Shown here piece by piece: positions 47,423 to 58,900 of a stretch of 64,000 nt of DNA (the first letter of the stretch is position 1; every line of letters begins with the position of its first letter). The stretch is from Polyodon spathula. Lineage: Eukaryota > Chordata > Actinopteri > Acipenseriformes > Polyodontidae. The position numbers and the translations under genes were made by a program. The DNA lies in the NCBI RefSeq assembly GCF_017654505.1, contig NC_054565.1, positions 1,843,468 through 1,907,467 of the forward strand, written 5' to 3'. The notes beneath the pieces are model-generated. The model saw only the letters and a list, made by a program, of their open reading frames with translations. It was not told the DNA's origin and searched no databases.

Positions 47423-48350
47423 GTTGTTTTGTTTTGTTTTTTTTAATACAGCGCATCTTTATTGGACCAAAGGGAGACACAATATGTATGCAAACTATCA
47501 GGTAGTGGTATACTGTTACCGTTGGAACAGCACGCTTTTCTGCTATCGTCCATGCAAAATGCCTTTGTTTCTTCTTAAAGTACATTTGATCCGATGAAGA
47601 GACCTATTCTGTAATCCAGAAACTTCATGTAGACCCCAGATGAACGCAATAGTAAAATGTCCAGAAACAATCCTGTGATAGTGCAGTCACAGTAAGCCAG
47701 CCACCCACATACTCACTCCCACACTGTCTTCATCCTCTGGTAAATCCACACCTTTTCCTCTGGTGTGCAGGTTTTAGTGATGGTGTCCAGGTCAGGGTCA
47801 GTGGAATCAATCGAAACAGCAGAAGAGCTGCCTGGCTTTGTGTTTGGAGCTGCTCTGCACACAGGCTAAGACAAGCTGACAGCTTTGTGGAAAGCAGCAA
47901 TACAGCACAACAGCAAGCAGCGGTTTCTTTATTTCAATTGTGATGGCAAATTGACTCGCATGGGTGCTCACTGAGGAGAGCTCCAGCAGAATAATTGCTT
48001 TTGTGCACTTCTAGTTTGATCCGATCAACTCTGCCATTATATAATCACGGAGACAGGAAATCTTGGAAAAACTAGATGTGCTGGTAACTGAAAATTACAA
48101 CTTTCCTGTTGTTTGCTAGGGTGTAGTAAATACTTGACGTGAAGATAAGTGTATTTTGTGTTGGAAGAACTATACTACAAAGCCTGTTGTTTGAACTGTG
48201 AACTATTACCACCTACATAGACCATGCTACCGCACTAGACAGTACAACCTTCTGTTTTTTTTCAGTCCTGATTTTCTCCTGTTGACACCAATGTTGAGTC
48301 ACACTCAATATAGAGACCACGATCTGCAATACTTCTCTATAACACAACAT

Positions 48351-48565
48351 TGTGTGTTACTGCAGTCTACCTGAACACATGACCCCATAGTGATAGTGTG
48401 TTACTGCAGTCTACATGAACACATGACCCATAGTGATAGTGTGTTACTGCAGTCTACATGAACACATGACCCCATAGTGATAGTGTGTTACTGCAGACTA
48501 CATGAACACATGACCCCATAGTGATAGTGTGTTACTGCAGACTACATGAACACATGACCCCCCTC
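48351..48565. repeat. 44-bp tandem repeat, about five copies
   Basis: The unit GTGTGTTACTGCAGTCTACA continues as TGAACACATGACCCCATAGTGATA. It ends just before the possible exon at 48585. Confidence 0.93.
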
Positions 48566-48584
48566 ATCCTCGTTGCTTCTGCAG

Positions 48585-48785
48585 TCATATTGTGCCCATC
48601 CTTCCGAGGCACACTCCCACGCCGGCTCGTTCTCCTAAAAGCGCAGGTCGTCCGCTTCCCTGTCCAAATCAGGCTGTGGCTCTGAGGGCGTCATGCACTG
48701 GAGCTGCCAGGCCCATGGTGTCAGAGCAGCACCTCAGTGTCTGTCAGATCCCAGGAGTCATTGCAGACTGTGATAAACCTTCATG
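48585..48785 (+). other. Candidate exon of unknown gene
   Basis: 201 bases between a good acceptor (CGTTGCTTCTGCAG) and a donor (CATG|GTAATA), open in one frame (HIVPILPRHTPTPARSPKSA, then RPLPCPNQAVALRASCTGAA). Higher GC than its surroundings. I do not recognise the product. If genuine it could belong with 46255-46496 and 47291-47422, but the phases do not join simply. Confidence 0.3.
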
Positions 48786-48812
48786 GTAATAACAGTCAGC
48801 TAGAACTCAAGA

Positions 48813-49052
48813 GCAGCTCCTGAGCACCTATACTAGTGTATTGGCACAGGCTTATCAACACAGACTGGATTAAGAGGCTCCTGAGCTCATATAATAGTGA
48901 ATTGACACAGGCTTATCAACACAGACTTGAGTAAGAGGCTCCTGAACTTATGTGATAGTGTATTGGCACAGGCTTATCAACACAGACTTGATTAAGAGGC
49001 TTCTGAGCTCATATAATAGTGTATTGACACAGGCTTATTAACACAGACTGGA
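48813..49052. repeat. 62-bp tandem repeat, about four copies
   Basis: The unit carries CTCCTGAGCTCATATAATAG, TGAATTGACACAGGCTTATC and AACACAGACTTGAGTAAGAG. Copies differ at several positions. Confidence 0.9.
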
Positions 49053-49059
49053 GTTCAAC

Positions 49060-49880
49060 CAGATTTTCTGAAGCAAGTAAACAAAAGAAAAAGATTTGAG
49101 CAAACTATATGATGAAAAGTTGATGCCCATGACCTATAATGTATAATATAGTGCAGATTAGGAAATACACTAGCAAGGAACAGTTCATTGAAATTGGATA
49201 AGTGGTATTTAAGCCCTTCATTAGGTAAGCAAATGAGTTGTTAGTATCAGGGTATAATAAAATGACTGATTTGAAGTATGTGGAATAACTTGTGATCTCA
49301 AGATGCATGTAACAATGTAATTGTGACAGACAGCAGGACGGATGTACAGACAGAGTCACGTCCCTACAGCCCACAATCTGATACTCCCAATGCGTTTCAC
49401 CAGGGTGGGGGATAATACGCTGTCAGTGTTGCAGCTGCTGGGTCTGGTATTACACAGCCTCTCTTTGCACTCTCTCTCTCTTTGAACTCTACCTGCATGT
49501 GACAGTCACACTCACAGTGCACTGGGGCAAAGGAACCAGCACTGACCTAACTGAACAAACTCACTGGAGTCAGTGTTTAATGATCTAAACACAGTGGCTT
49601 GAAGCACCTGCCATATGCTGCCCACACTTCTGTGTTAGGAGCTGTCCCTCGAACAACAGTTTGGTATGCAAATAAAATGCATTCAGCAATATATACCAGC
49701 TGCATCTCTGCCAGGATTTACTGTGGTAAACTTTTATAAGGGGGACCCATATTGTAAAATATGTTCTGTTTTCTCACACAGAAAGGAAGGCCATTCCATT
49801 TTTGAATAGAGGTAGCTTTAGTACTCAGCCCTTCCTCCTGTTAATAACTTGCATTCAAAAACTGCTGAATAAACATAAGA
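49060..49880. other. Spacer upstream of gene C
   Basis: No gene is recognisable. A short CTCTCTCT tract lies at 49468-49483. Confidence 0.45.
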
Positions 49881-49881
49881 A

Positions 49882-50245
49882 TTAGCAAAGCTTCTCATTC
49901 CTAACTACAGTATAGGGTCTCTATTACAGTATTTATAGCAACTTATTCAGCAGTTTCCTTTCATTCAAGGTTTATGAAGGGCTTAGTGCCCTACCTGTGC
50001 CCTACCTGTGCCCTACTGGGGTAAAGTTAACAGCAGCCTTTGTTATGAAGTTTATCAGTGGAGTTATTGACTGTGTGAAAGGTAGGTTAGGAGACAGTGG
50101 GTGTGCTTATTGTGTCAGGTCTCTATGATCCCGCCCTCTGCACTAGGTGAAAGGATACAGACTGTAGAGTTACAGTAGTTTTTGCTCACACAGTAATTCA
50201 TCGTGTTGATGCAAGTCCTCCCTGTCCCTGTGTGTAGAATGGGAC
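49882..50245. repeat. Upstream block, copy 2
   Basis: A direct repeat of 51696-52155 (starting AGCAAAGCTTCTCATTCCTA) and, from 49946, of the block at 26719. It lacks the stretch TTGATTCAAATCAGTGATTA present in the other two copies. Confidence 0.85.
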
Positions 50246-50498
50246 CATGTTAAGTCTGCTCAGTATCTATGCGTCACTGTGTTATATACACATATTTTGT
50301 TTTGTTTCTTTCTTGACAGGGCAGCTTTTCGTACTGTAGAGAGTCCACGTGAACAGTTTGAAAAGAACCGGTTTGCTGTTTAACGTGCTGGAATGGCATG
50401 GTTCAGTCCATTTCAAATTTCAATTTCAAAATGACACCATTCAGTATCTTCACTCAAAGCTCTTTGGGACTCGCCTCCGAACTGAATAAGTCAACTAT

Positions 50499-50765
50499 CC
50501 ATGCTTTACAACTGTCCATGCTTTACAACTGTCCATGCTTTTCAACTGTCCATGCTTTTCAACTGTCCATGCTTTACAACTGTCCATGCTTTTCAACTGT
50601 CCATGCTTTACAACTGTCCATGCTTTACAACTGTCCATGCTTTTCAACTGTCCATGCTTTACAACTGTCCATGCTTTTCAACTGTCCATGCTTTTCAACT
50701 GTCCATGCTTTTCAACTGTCCATGCTTTACAACTGTCCATGCTTTTCAACTGTCCATGCTTTTCC
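50499..50765. repeat. 17-bp tandem repeat, about 15 copies
   Basis: The unit TCCATGCTTTWCAACTG has a period of 17, not divisible by three, and contains no stop in any + frame, so long open frames appear in all three frames. They are artefacts of the repeat, not genes. Confidence 0.95.
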
Positions 50766-51009
50766 ACAATTACACCCTCCCCCCTCCCCACCCCCCTCCA
50801 AATTCTGACATGGACTGTCCTAGACATTGAAGTCACAGCTGCTTATTCTTCCTTTGTCATGCTGGAGCTTCTGATAATCTTGCTTTGTTTCCACAACCTT
50901 TGCAAAATGAGTCCAGCACCTGCTTCAGCATCTGTACAGAGCATCCAACTGCACCATTGGAGGATGGATGGTATGGGGGTACCAAAGTGGGTTTGATTGC
51001 ATTCATTTT

Positions 51010-51680
51010 CAGGAATTAGGTAAATTTGACAGCAGTGAATTGAGGACTGTTGTCAGAGACCAATTCCTCCGGAAATCTGTAAGAAGAGAACAGGTTTAGA
51101 AGAATTTCCATGTTTTTTGTCATTCTAATTTGTGTCATGTGGAAAACTGCTAGCCATTTTAAGTGGCTGTCCACCAACACCAGAAAATAGTTCCAGTTCT
51201 TTTTGGCAAAATGGATATGAATTCTTTGCCATACTTGAATGGGCCATTTCCAGGGATGTAAGGGCGCTGCAGGTGAAGCATGATCCGTACTGCCATGCAA
51301 ACATTCAATTTCCTCTGTCCTTATCCAACCAGTGGCACCAGAAACAGCTTTGGGCTAAATCTTCATACGACACATTCCAGGATGCTTTTCATGGAGATTA
51401 TCTAGCAGTTCTCTGCTTTGTGATTTATCTTCTCTAGGGCGCGGTGCAGGCTCTCAACTTCTCCCTAATGTCCCAATTATTGTACGCTTTTGTGCATGAA
51501 CCCGTATTCAGACAATGTTACTCTGATTCTGTAATGTCCCAGTCTGTTTCACACATCATCACGCTGCTCTGTGGTGCTGGCGGTGAGCAAGATGTCGTCT
51601 ATCCAGGAAACATTCTACATTATCAAGATGTGGTAGTATTTGATCCAGCACTGACTGAAAGACTGAATTAAAAAACAGAT
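51010..51680 (-). mobile_element. Ty3/gypsy retrotransposon fossil, reverse orientation
   Basis: Minus strand: a reverse transcriptase catalytic box (IDDILLTASTTEQ, about 51570-51610, after a frame change) and then the integrase core (PLHPWKWPIQVWQRIHIHF, FLVLVDSHLKWLAVFHM with the first Asp, FPEELVSDNSPQFTAVKF with the second Asp; 51016-51300). The stretch between has stops and a deletion. Inactive. Confidence 0.78.
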
Positions 51681-51695
51681 GAATAAAAGGAAAAA

Positions 51696-52155
51696 TCAGC
51701 AAAGCTGCTCATTCCTAACTGCAGTGTAGGGCCTCTATGACAGTATTCATAGCAACTTATTCAGCAGTTTCCTTTCATTCAAGGTTTATGAAGGGCTTAG
51801 TGCCCTACCTGTGCCCTACCTGTTTTAAAGTTAACAGCAGCCTTTGTTATGAAGTTTATCAGTGGGGTTACTGACTGTGTGAAAGGTAGGTTAGGAGACA
51901 GTGGGTGTGCTTATTGTGTCAGGTCTCTATGATCCCACCCTCTGCACTAGGTGAAAGGATACAGACTGTAGAGTTACAGTAGTTTAATGATTCAAATCAA
52001 TGATTAATCTAATTGATTTCAATCCACTTCCATCAGGTCTTTGCTCACACAATAATTCATCTTATTGATGCAAGTCCTCCCTGCCTCTGTGTGTAGAATG
52101 GGACCTAATGAATAAGTCTCCTCAGTATCTATGCTCTCCTATGTTCTATATGCAG
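51696..52155. repeat. Upstream block, copy 3
   Basis: The copy nearest gene C, including AAGGTAGGTTAGGAGACAGT and AATCAATGATTAATCTAATT. It is followed by an (ATA)n run at 52215-52255 and the 66-bp array, the same order as upstream of gene B. Confidence 0.85.
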
Positions 52156-52255
52156 ATTTTTGCATTTTTCTTGGCATGGCAGCTTTTCATTCTTTACAGA
52201 GTCCACAAAGAGTACAATAATAATAATAATAATAATAATATAATAATAATAATAA

Positions 52256-52570
52256 AAAACTATACAAGCATTCCCAGGGTATTATAACTGAACTGTATTA
52301 TTACAAGCTCTGTACATTACATCAACTATACAAGCATTGCCAGGGTATTATAACTGAACTGTATTATTACAAGCTCTGTACATTACATTAACTATACAAG
52401 CATTGCCAGGGTATTATACCTAAACTGTATTATTACAAGCTCTGTACATCACATTAACTATACAAGCATTGCCAGGGTATTATAACTGAACTGTATTATT
52501 ACAAGCTCTGTACATTACATTAACTATACAAGCATTCCCAGGGGTATTTTAACTCACCTGCATTATTTTG
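52256..52570. repeat. 66-bp tandem repeat upstream of gene C
   Basis: About five units with ACTATACAAGCATTGCCAGG and GTATTATTACAAGCTCTGTA. The array continues into promoter-proximal sequence shared with gene B from 29930 on. Confidence 0.93.
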
Positions 52571-52889
52571 TAAATACATTAACAATATCATGTATTTTTT
52601 GCTTTTTTATCTAAGCAATTGATGGTGTCGATGTATCTCTCCATTTCTTTTTTAAACATAATAAAATGTGCTTTATCTTCTAACCATTTCATTTTATGAA
52701 TATGGTATTTACCAACACATTATTCCTAGATGAATTAGATATATAATAATATCCTGCTCCATGTCACAAGGTTTTGAAAAGTAAAGCAGAACATCAACAG
52801 CAAAAAATCTTACCTGCTTACACAATATTCTGCAAACCATTCCAAAAAATCAACAACCTTTACCTTGCTTGGCAAGAACCTGATGAAGT

Positions 52890-53010
52890 CCTTCTGAAGC
52901 CACGCCCACTGTGTGTGCCGCTCTATTTAAACACTGCCCAAACCCAGGAGCGTTATTCTGAACTCTGAGATAATTAACAGAGAGCCGAGGTGTCTGTGTT
53001 CCTGACAAAC
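52890..53010 (+). promoter_or_regulatory. Core promoter and 5' UTR of CYP2K gene C
   Basis: CCACGCCCACTGTGTGTGCC, TATTTAA at 52924-52930, then CCAGGAGCGTTATTCTGAAC. Almost the same as the gene B promoter for several hundred bases upstream. Confidence 0.7.
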
Positions 53011-55854
53011 ATGTCTGTGATTAGTCTGCTCCTAGCTCACACCTCCACTGTGTCTCTGGCTTTAGTTTTAACTGGTTTTATATTTTTATACTTTTACTGG
53101 AAATCCTCCAAGTCGTCTAATTACAGCTTCCCCCCCGGCCCGCCGGCTCTACCTGTTATTGGGAACCTGAACATTCTGGACCTGCACCGGCCGTACAAAA
53201 CGTTGAGTAAGGTGAGTGGCACTGTGGACCAGGCAGGGCGTTAAGATCAGGATTTAAGTGGGTATTGTGGGTATGTTTTTACAGATTTAACATCAGGGCT
53301 GTAGAACGAGAAACACGTCTATTTTATTTGCCTTAAGTTTAGATATTTTAGAAGTATTTTAGGCATCTGACTCTGGTTCCCTTAGCAATTAACTACAGTA
53401 CTGTGTTAAAAACAATCGATCCCTGACTCTCTCTCCCTACTGTAAATGAACAATGCAAAATGCAGAACATACAGACTGACAAAAAGAACATGCATGGACA
53501 CATTTAGTGCTGGGTTTGCTTTTCTTTTAGTATTTCTTGAATAATATTGTATTGGCCTTCATTTAGAAGGGGATTGGTATTGTATTTAAAGAAGTGTTTT
53601 GTGCAGCTGCTCAGCAGTGAAATCAGCTGTCTTAGTGCCGATAACATCTGCCATTAAATATAACATGCAGGCAGGAGGAGTAAAATCATGCCCAATCTGA
53701 TCTGAAATATGAATGTGTAATATAGCAATTCCTTCATACAACTGTTACAATGGTAAAAACATAGACATGTGTCGTGAAGTACTGTGTTAAAAACAATCAA
53801 TTCCTGACTCTCCCTCCCTACGGTAAATGATCAAAGCAAAATGCAGAACATACAGACTGACAAAAAGAGCATGCATGGACACGTTTGGTGCTGGGTTTGT
53901 TTCTTTCTTTTAGTATTTCTTGAATTCTAGTTTACTGCAGCTGAGCCTCTCTGTGCTCAGCAAGGGTCCCCACAGCTCGACGTGATTAACTTTATTTCTT
54001 TATGTGCTGCAATGAAAATCTATTCAGACATTACATGAAGATGGGTTTGCTGTTTTTCCATCCCTAACCCTAACCCATCCTGTTCAAGTGCAGAGTAAAC
54101 GCTCCCCAGTGTCCTGCGCTATGGGTTCTTCACATACGCACTTACAGTAATGGGCTTACACGGGCTCTGTATTAATGTGTTACCTGAAACAACACTTCCA
54201 TTTCATTAAGCATGAACAGCAGTTAATCAGCAACTCAGTTATGCATCTACTATGCAGTATTCCTTTAACAGCTTCTGTTTCCTGGAATAAAAAATAAATG
54301 ACTTGCACTGGAGCTTCTGAGTTAAAAATCTTAGCAAGGACCTTAGACCTATCATGGGGTTTGTAAATAAATCTAGAACTTCAAACATGTAGTAAAACTT
54401 GAAATCTCAAATTTAGAAAAAACTAAAAAGTTTTGTAAATAAATATTTATTGTAGCGAGCTGTGTGGGTACTTGAAAGAAGATGCAGGAATCCAGGAAAA
54501 AGAACGTTTTTTATTAAACATGATCTGGCAGGTAAAACAGTACTCAGCAACATCAACAACACAAGGCTTACCACACTACTTATATACAACATGAATGGGC
54601 TTAGTCGTAACCCTAGTTCCAAATGGCAGGCTGGCACCATGCCAGCTGAGGGTCCCAAGGCGGGTTGGCACCATGCATGATGATGGTCCCAAGGTAGGAT
54701 GTCACCATGCCAGCTGAGAGTCCCAAGGTAGGCAGGCACCATGCAAGATGAGGTTCCCAAGGTGGGCTGTCACCATGCCAGCTGAGGTTCCCAAGGTGGG
54801 TTGGCGCCATGATAGCCGACCCATCAAATGACCTGTTAAAGAAATGAGAGACTCTTCTGTACAGTATGAGTGTTAGTTATTCAGACAGCATTTATTTAGG
54901 ATATCTTTTAGTCATTTATAATTCTGTTATTTGAACGGATCTGGCACAGATTCACACTGTTATTTATTTACCGGTACAAATGAACAACTAGAAAAGAAAC
55001 AAATGACAAGCCTTCTGCAGCTCCCTGGGCACAGGCCTGAATTAAAGCAACGTTTATGGCGCAGTCTTCATAATAATGTACCTGTAATCCAGGGCCAGAC
55101 CTACACTAGCACTATCGCCGGAGCTTCTACTGCAGCTGAGCCTCTCTGCGCTCAGTTAGGGTCCCCACAGCCTTGTATCGGTGCAGTTTCTTGACTCAGT
55201 GCGACCTTCTTATTACTCACAATTCATTCAACACAGGTTCTGCTTGCTAACCGAGGGTTATAAGGTGGGCTGGCACCACGCCAGCTGAGGGTCCCAAGGT
55301 GGGCTGGCACCATGCCAGCTGAGGGTCCCAAGGTGGGTTGGCACCATGCCAGCTGAGGGTCCCAAGGTGGGTTGGCACCATGCCAGCTGAGGTGACGGTC
55401 ACGTTGGTCCCTCAGCGCTGTCTGGGACAAATATTGCTCAGAAACAAAAGGAAGGAGATTTTATCTTCAAACTGGGAACTCTGGAACCTCTGGGAATGAA
55501 CGTTGTATTCTAATAATCATGACACCATCCACAGAAGATTTGTATAATTACAATTCTTGAATAACAAGTTTACTTTACTGTGTTTATTTTTCTTTTTAAA
55601 CAGCTGAAGAATGGCTTTTGCCCAAAACTAAATGAAAATAAAAGATTTTTTAATCTTTTTATAACTTTTTGTGTATGTTTTTAAAAACCTTTTCTTTCAT
55701 ATGCCTTCAATTTTGTACATACGCACTCACACGCACACAGGGTGCATATGTCACATTTCTAAACTACACAACAGTAAGCTAGCCTATACCAAGTAGCATA
55801 CAGCTGTGGCCAAAAGTTTTGCATCACCTAGAATTTGAAGTTTGCGACATCATT

Positions 55855-55951
<97 letters not shown>

Positions 55952-58900
55952 GAACATAATTTAGATATTTTATTTAACATCATCTAATCAAAGAAACTAC
56001 AAAATTATATTGCAAAAGTCTACTGGAAGCCATAATAGTAGTACAGTATTTCATGTTAGATTATGAAATGTCATATTTATAATTGGTACTGATAAATAAA
56101 AGACAAATGTCAAAAAATGCAGAATACGTTTTTAAAAAGCGTGGCTACCTGGCAATTGTTTCTTGATGGATCAAAAAAAAAAATATATAAAAACTGAAAG
56201 TACTCTTGCCCTGCAGCTCGTTCCAGCTGCTGACATCAAAAAAACACATGAAAAAACAAAGGCGATTCTGAGCAGCACACATATGACTAACATGAGAGCA
56301 ACGGGCTGGCAGAGAGGAAAGTCCCTGTCATCCTCACAACATCCAGACAGAGGAAGAGTTTTAGGAGCAGCACACAAATGTTGGTAGTGCACGGAACACA
56401 TTTTCTTAAAGTTGGTGGTGCACATGCACTACTGTGCACTACTGACGCTACGCCACTGTAATGAATGGAACATGCCACTTAAATTCGAAGTTTAAACAAG
56501 TAGACAAACTTCCCTGCTAATGCTTTGAGAGTCAACTCTCCTCCTCTTCTCTCTCCAGCTCTCAGAGACGTACGGCAATGTGTTCACCTTCCACATGGGT
56601 CCCAAGAAGTACGTGGTTTTGACAGGCTATGAGGCGGTCAAGGAGGCTCTAGTAACCCAAGCAGACAACTTCTCAGAGAGAGGCCAGACGCACACCACAA
56701 ACACTAGCTCTAGAGGCGGGAATGGTAAGAGAGATGCCTCCAGAGTCCCTTCATCCAGAACTGCAGCAGGAATGGCTGGTTCACAGGTGACAGCCAGTGG
56801 TGTTGATTGGGCTAATTTACCATTCCAATTGAAACAATAGAAACAAACAGCTTTGTGTTGATTGGTGCTTTCAGTTTAGCCTCTGTGGAGAGCACCAATC
56901 ATCCAGGCAGAGGTTTCTTGAGTCATTTCAATTGAAATGATGCATTAGACGTTTGACATTATTTGACCCTCAGATCTATAAGGTCTGTTTCTAGCCTAGG
57001 TCTAGTTTGAACAACTAAATTTATTGAATACATTTTAACGGTAATATGAGTTTCATAGAAAAATAATCCTTGATATGCTTAAATATCAATTCTTTTGGAA
57101 AACACTGCATGAGATTTGAAGACTTTTTCATGAGTTGTTTTCAGCTTGTCCTGTTCTAGCTGACACTCCATCAATTCTCTTAACTAATGATTTGTTCTTG
57201 TTGTTTTAGAGTCACTTTGTATCATTGTGTTGAATGTTAGAAAACACCAAAGCTGGTGCACCAGAGTGTGACCAATGACCAGCCCCCCTCCACCACTCTG
57301 CCCCTAGAGGATGTAGGAAATACCTCATTGTTTTATGTGGTGGTTCTTACTGCTGTATTTCTACATCCACTATAGGCAGAATGTTGCAGAGGGACCAGTA
57401 GTCTAGTATGTATGATAGGTGATCATTGATCTCTGTGTAATAAGATCAGGCTGCACACTGTAGTCTTGGACCAGGCTGCAGGCAGCATCCAGGTTGATAC
57501 TGGAATGAGTTTCAGGCTGGTTTCATGGTGTATCATTGTAACAATGGTGATGTGTTCATCTTTCCTGCAGGTATTCTCTTCGGTAAGGGGGAGTCCTGGA
57601 AGGTGATGCGTCGATTCACCCTCTCCACGCTGCGGGACTTTGGGATGGGGAAGAAGACCATTGAGGATCAGATCATCGAGGAGTCCCAGAGAATGGTGGA
57701 GGTCTTCCAATCCCACAAAGGTGACAACCAGACCAAGAGAAGAGATAACAAAGGATTGACCCTCAATGGGGACAAAACAGACCAGACCCAGACAGTGGTG
57801 TTGCTAGACGTTATCACGAGTTTAAGAGGTGCAATGAACCTGGGCCCAGGAGACAGGGGGCCCAAAAACACAAAGCCAATTTGCTTTTTACAGTAGTGTT
57901 TCTTTTAAAATAGAAATGTATATCCTAGAGTCAGTATATAGGACTCACAAATTAAAAAACGTGATTGCTTCATTTTCAGACCGTCTCTAGTCTTCCGCCA
58001 CGTATTTTTTTTCAACTGAGAGACTGCTGTGATGGGTTCAAACTAAGAGGCTGCTAATAATAATCGCTGAAAATTGCGTGAGATTTTTTATACTAATGCG
58101 TGAGAATAGGCCCAAATGCACAAGTCTCACGCCCCAATGCGTGAGTGTCAGCAGCTCTGCACAATAACTTTTTCTTTTTTAAATGGAGGTTGGATCGTTA
58201 ACTAAACTCAAAACCTGATTGGTTATAAAATGTCAGTGACGGATGCTCAGAAATGATCGACAATGAAACAAAAATCTGGGGGGGCAAACGTAGGGCAGAT
58301 GTTTATGGGGAGGGGGGTATTTGCCACCTCCCTGCTTGTTACGCCCCCCCCCCCCCTAACCCTAACCCTAACCCTAACCCTAACCCCCCCCCCCCCCCCA
58401 AATTAACAAATTGGTGTCCGGTCTGTGTTTCATATCCTCTGCTTCTGAGACACTTCCTTCTGGTTAGCACATCTCTAGACGCTGGTAATTTGTTATTTAA
58501 AATCATTGCATAGAAAGTAGGTTCACATTCTGCTCTGCTATTTTCTGTTGTGACTTTTCTTATTTTAAAATAAAACTGTAAGAAAGTCAAGCAGACTAAC
58601 TTTTCAGCTAGTGCCCTCCTCTGAAGAAAGTAGGCTTATGTTTTGGCTGCTGCTTTTGTAGATCCATAAAAATATATAGTTTTATCTTATGATTCTTAAG
58701 TGTTTGACGTTACGGGTGGCTTTTCTTGTTCCCCCACTCTAAGGAAAACCCTTTGACCCCCAAATGATCATCAACTCTGCTGTCTCCAACATCATCTGCT
58801 CCATCGTGTTCGGAGACCGCTTCGACTACAGCGACTCACAGTTCCTGAATCTGCAAAGAATTGTGAACGAGAATGTCAGGCTGGGTGTGAGCCCCAAGAC

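Noticed and set aside
48351..49052. CRISPR-like alternation of repeats
   Set aside because: Adjacent head-to-tail minisatellites without unique spacers, in a vertebrate genome.
50398..50996. Three overlapping forward open frames
   Set aside because: Artefact of a stop-free 17-base tandem repeat.
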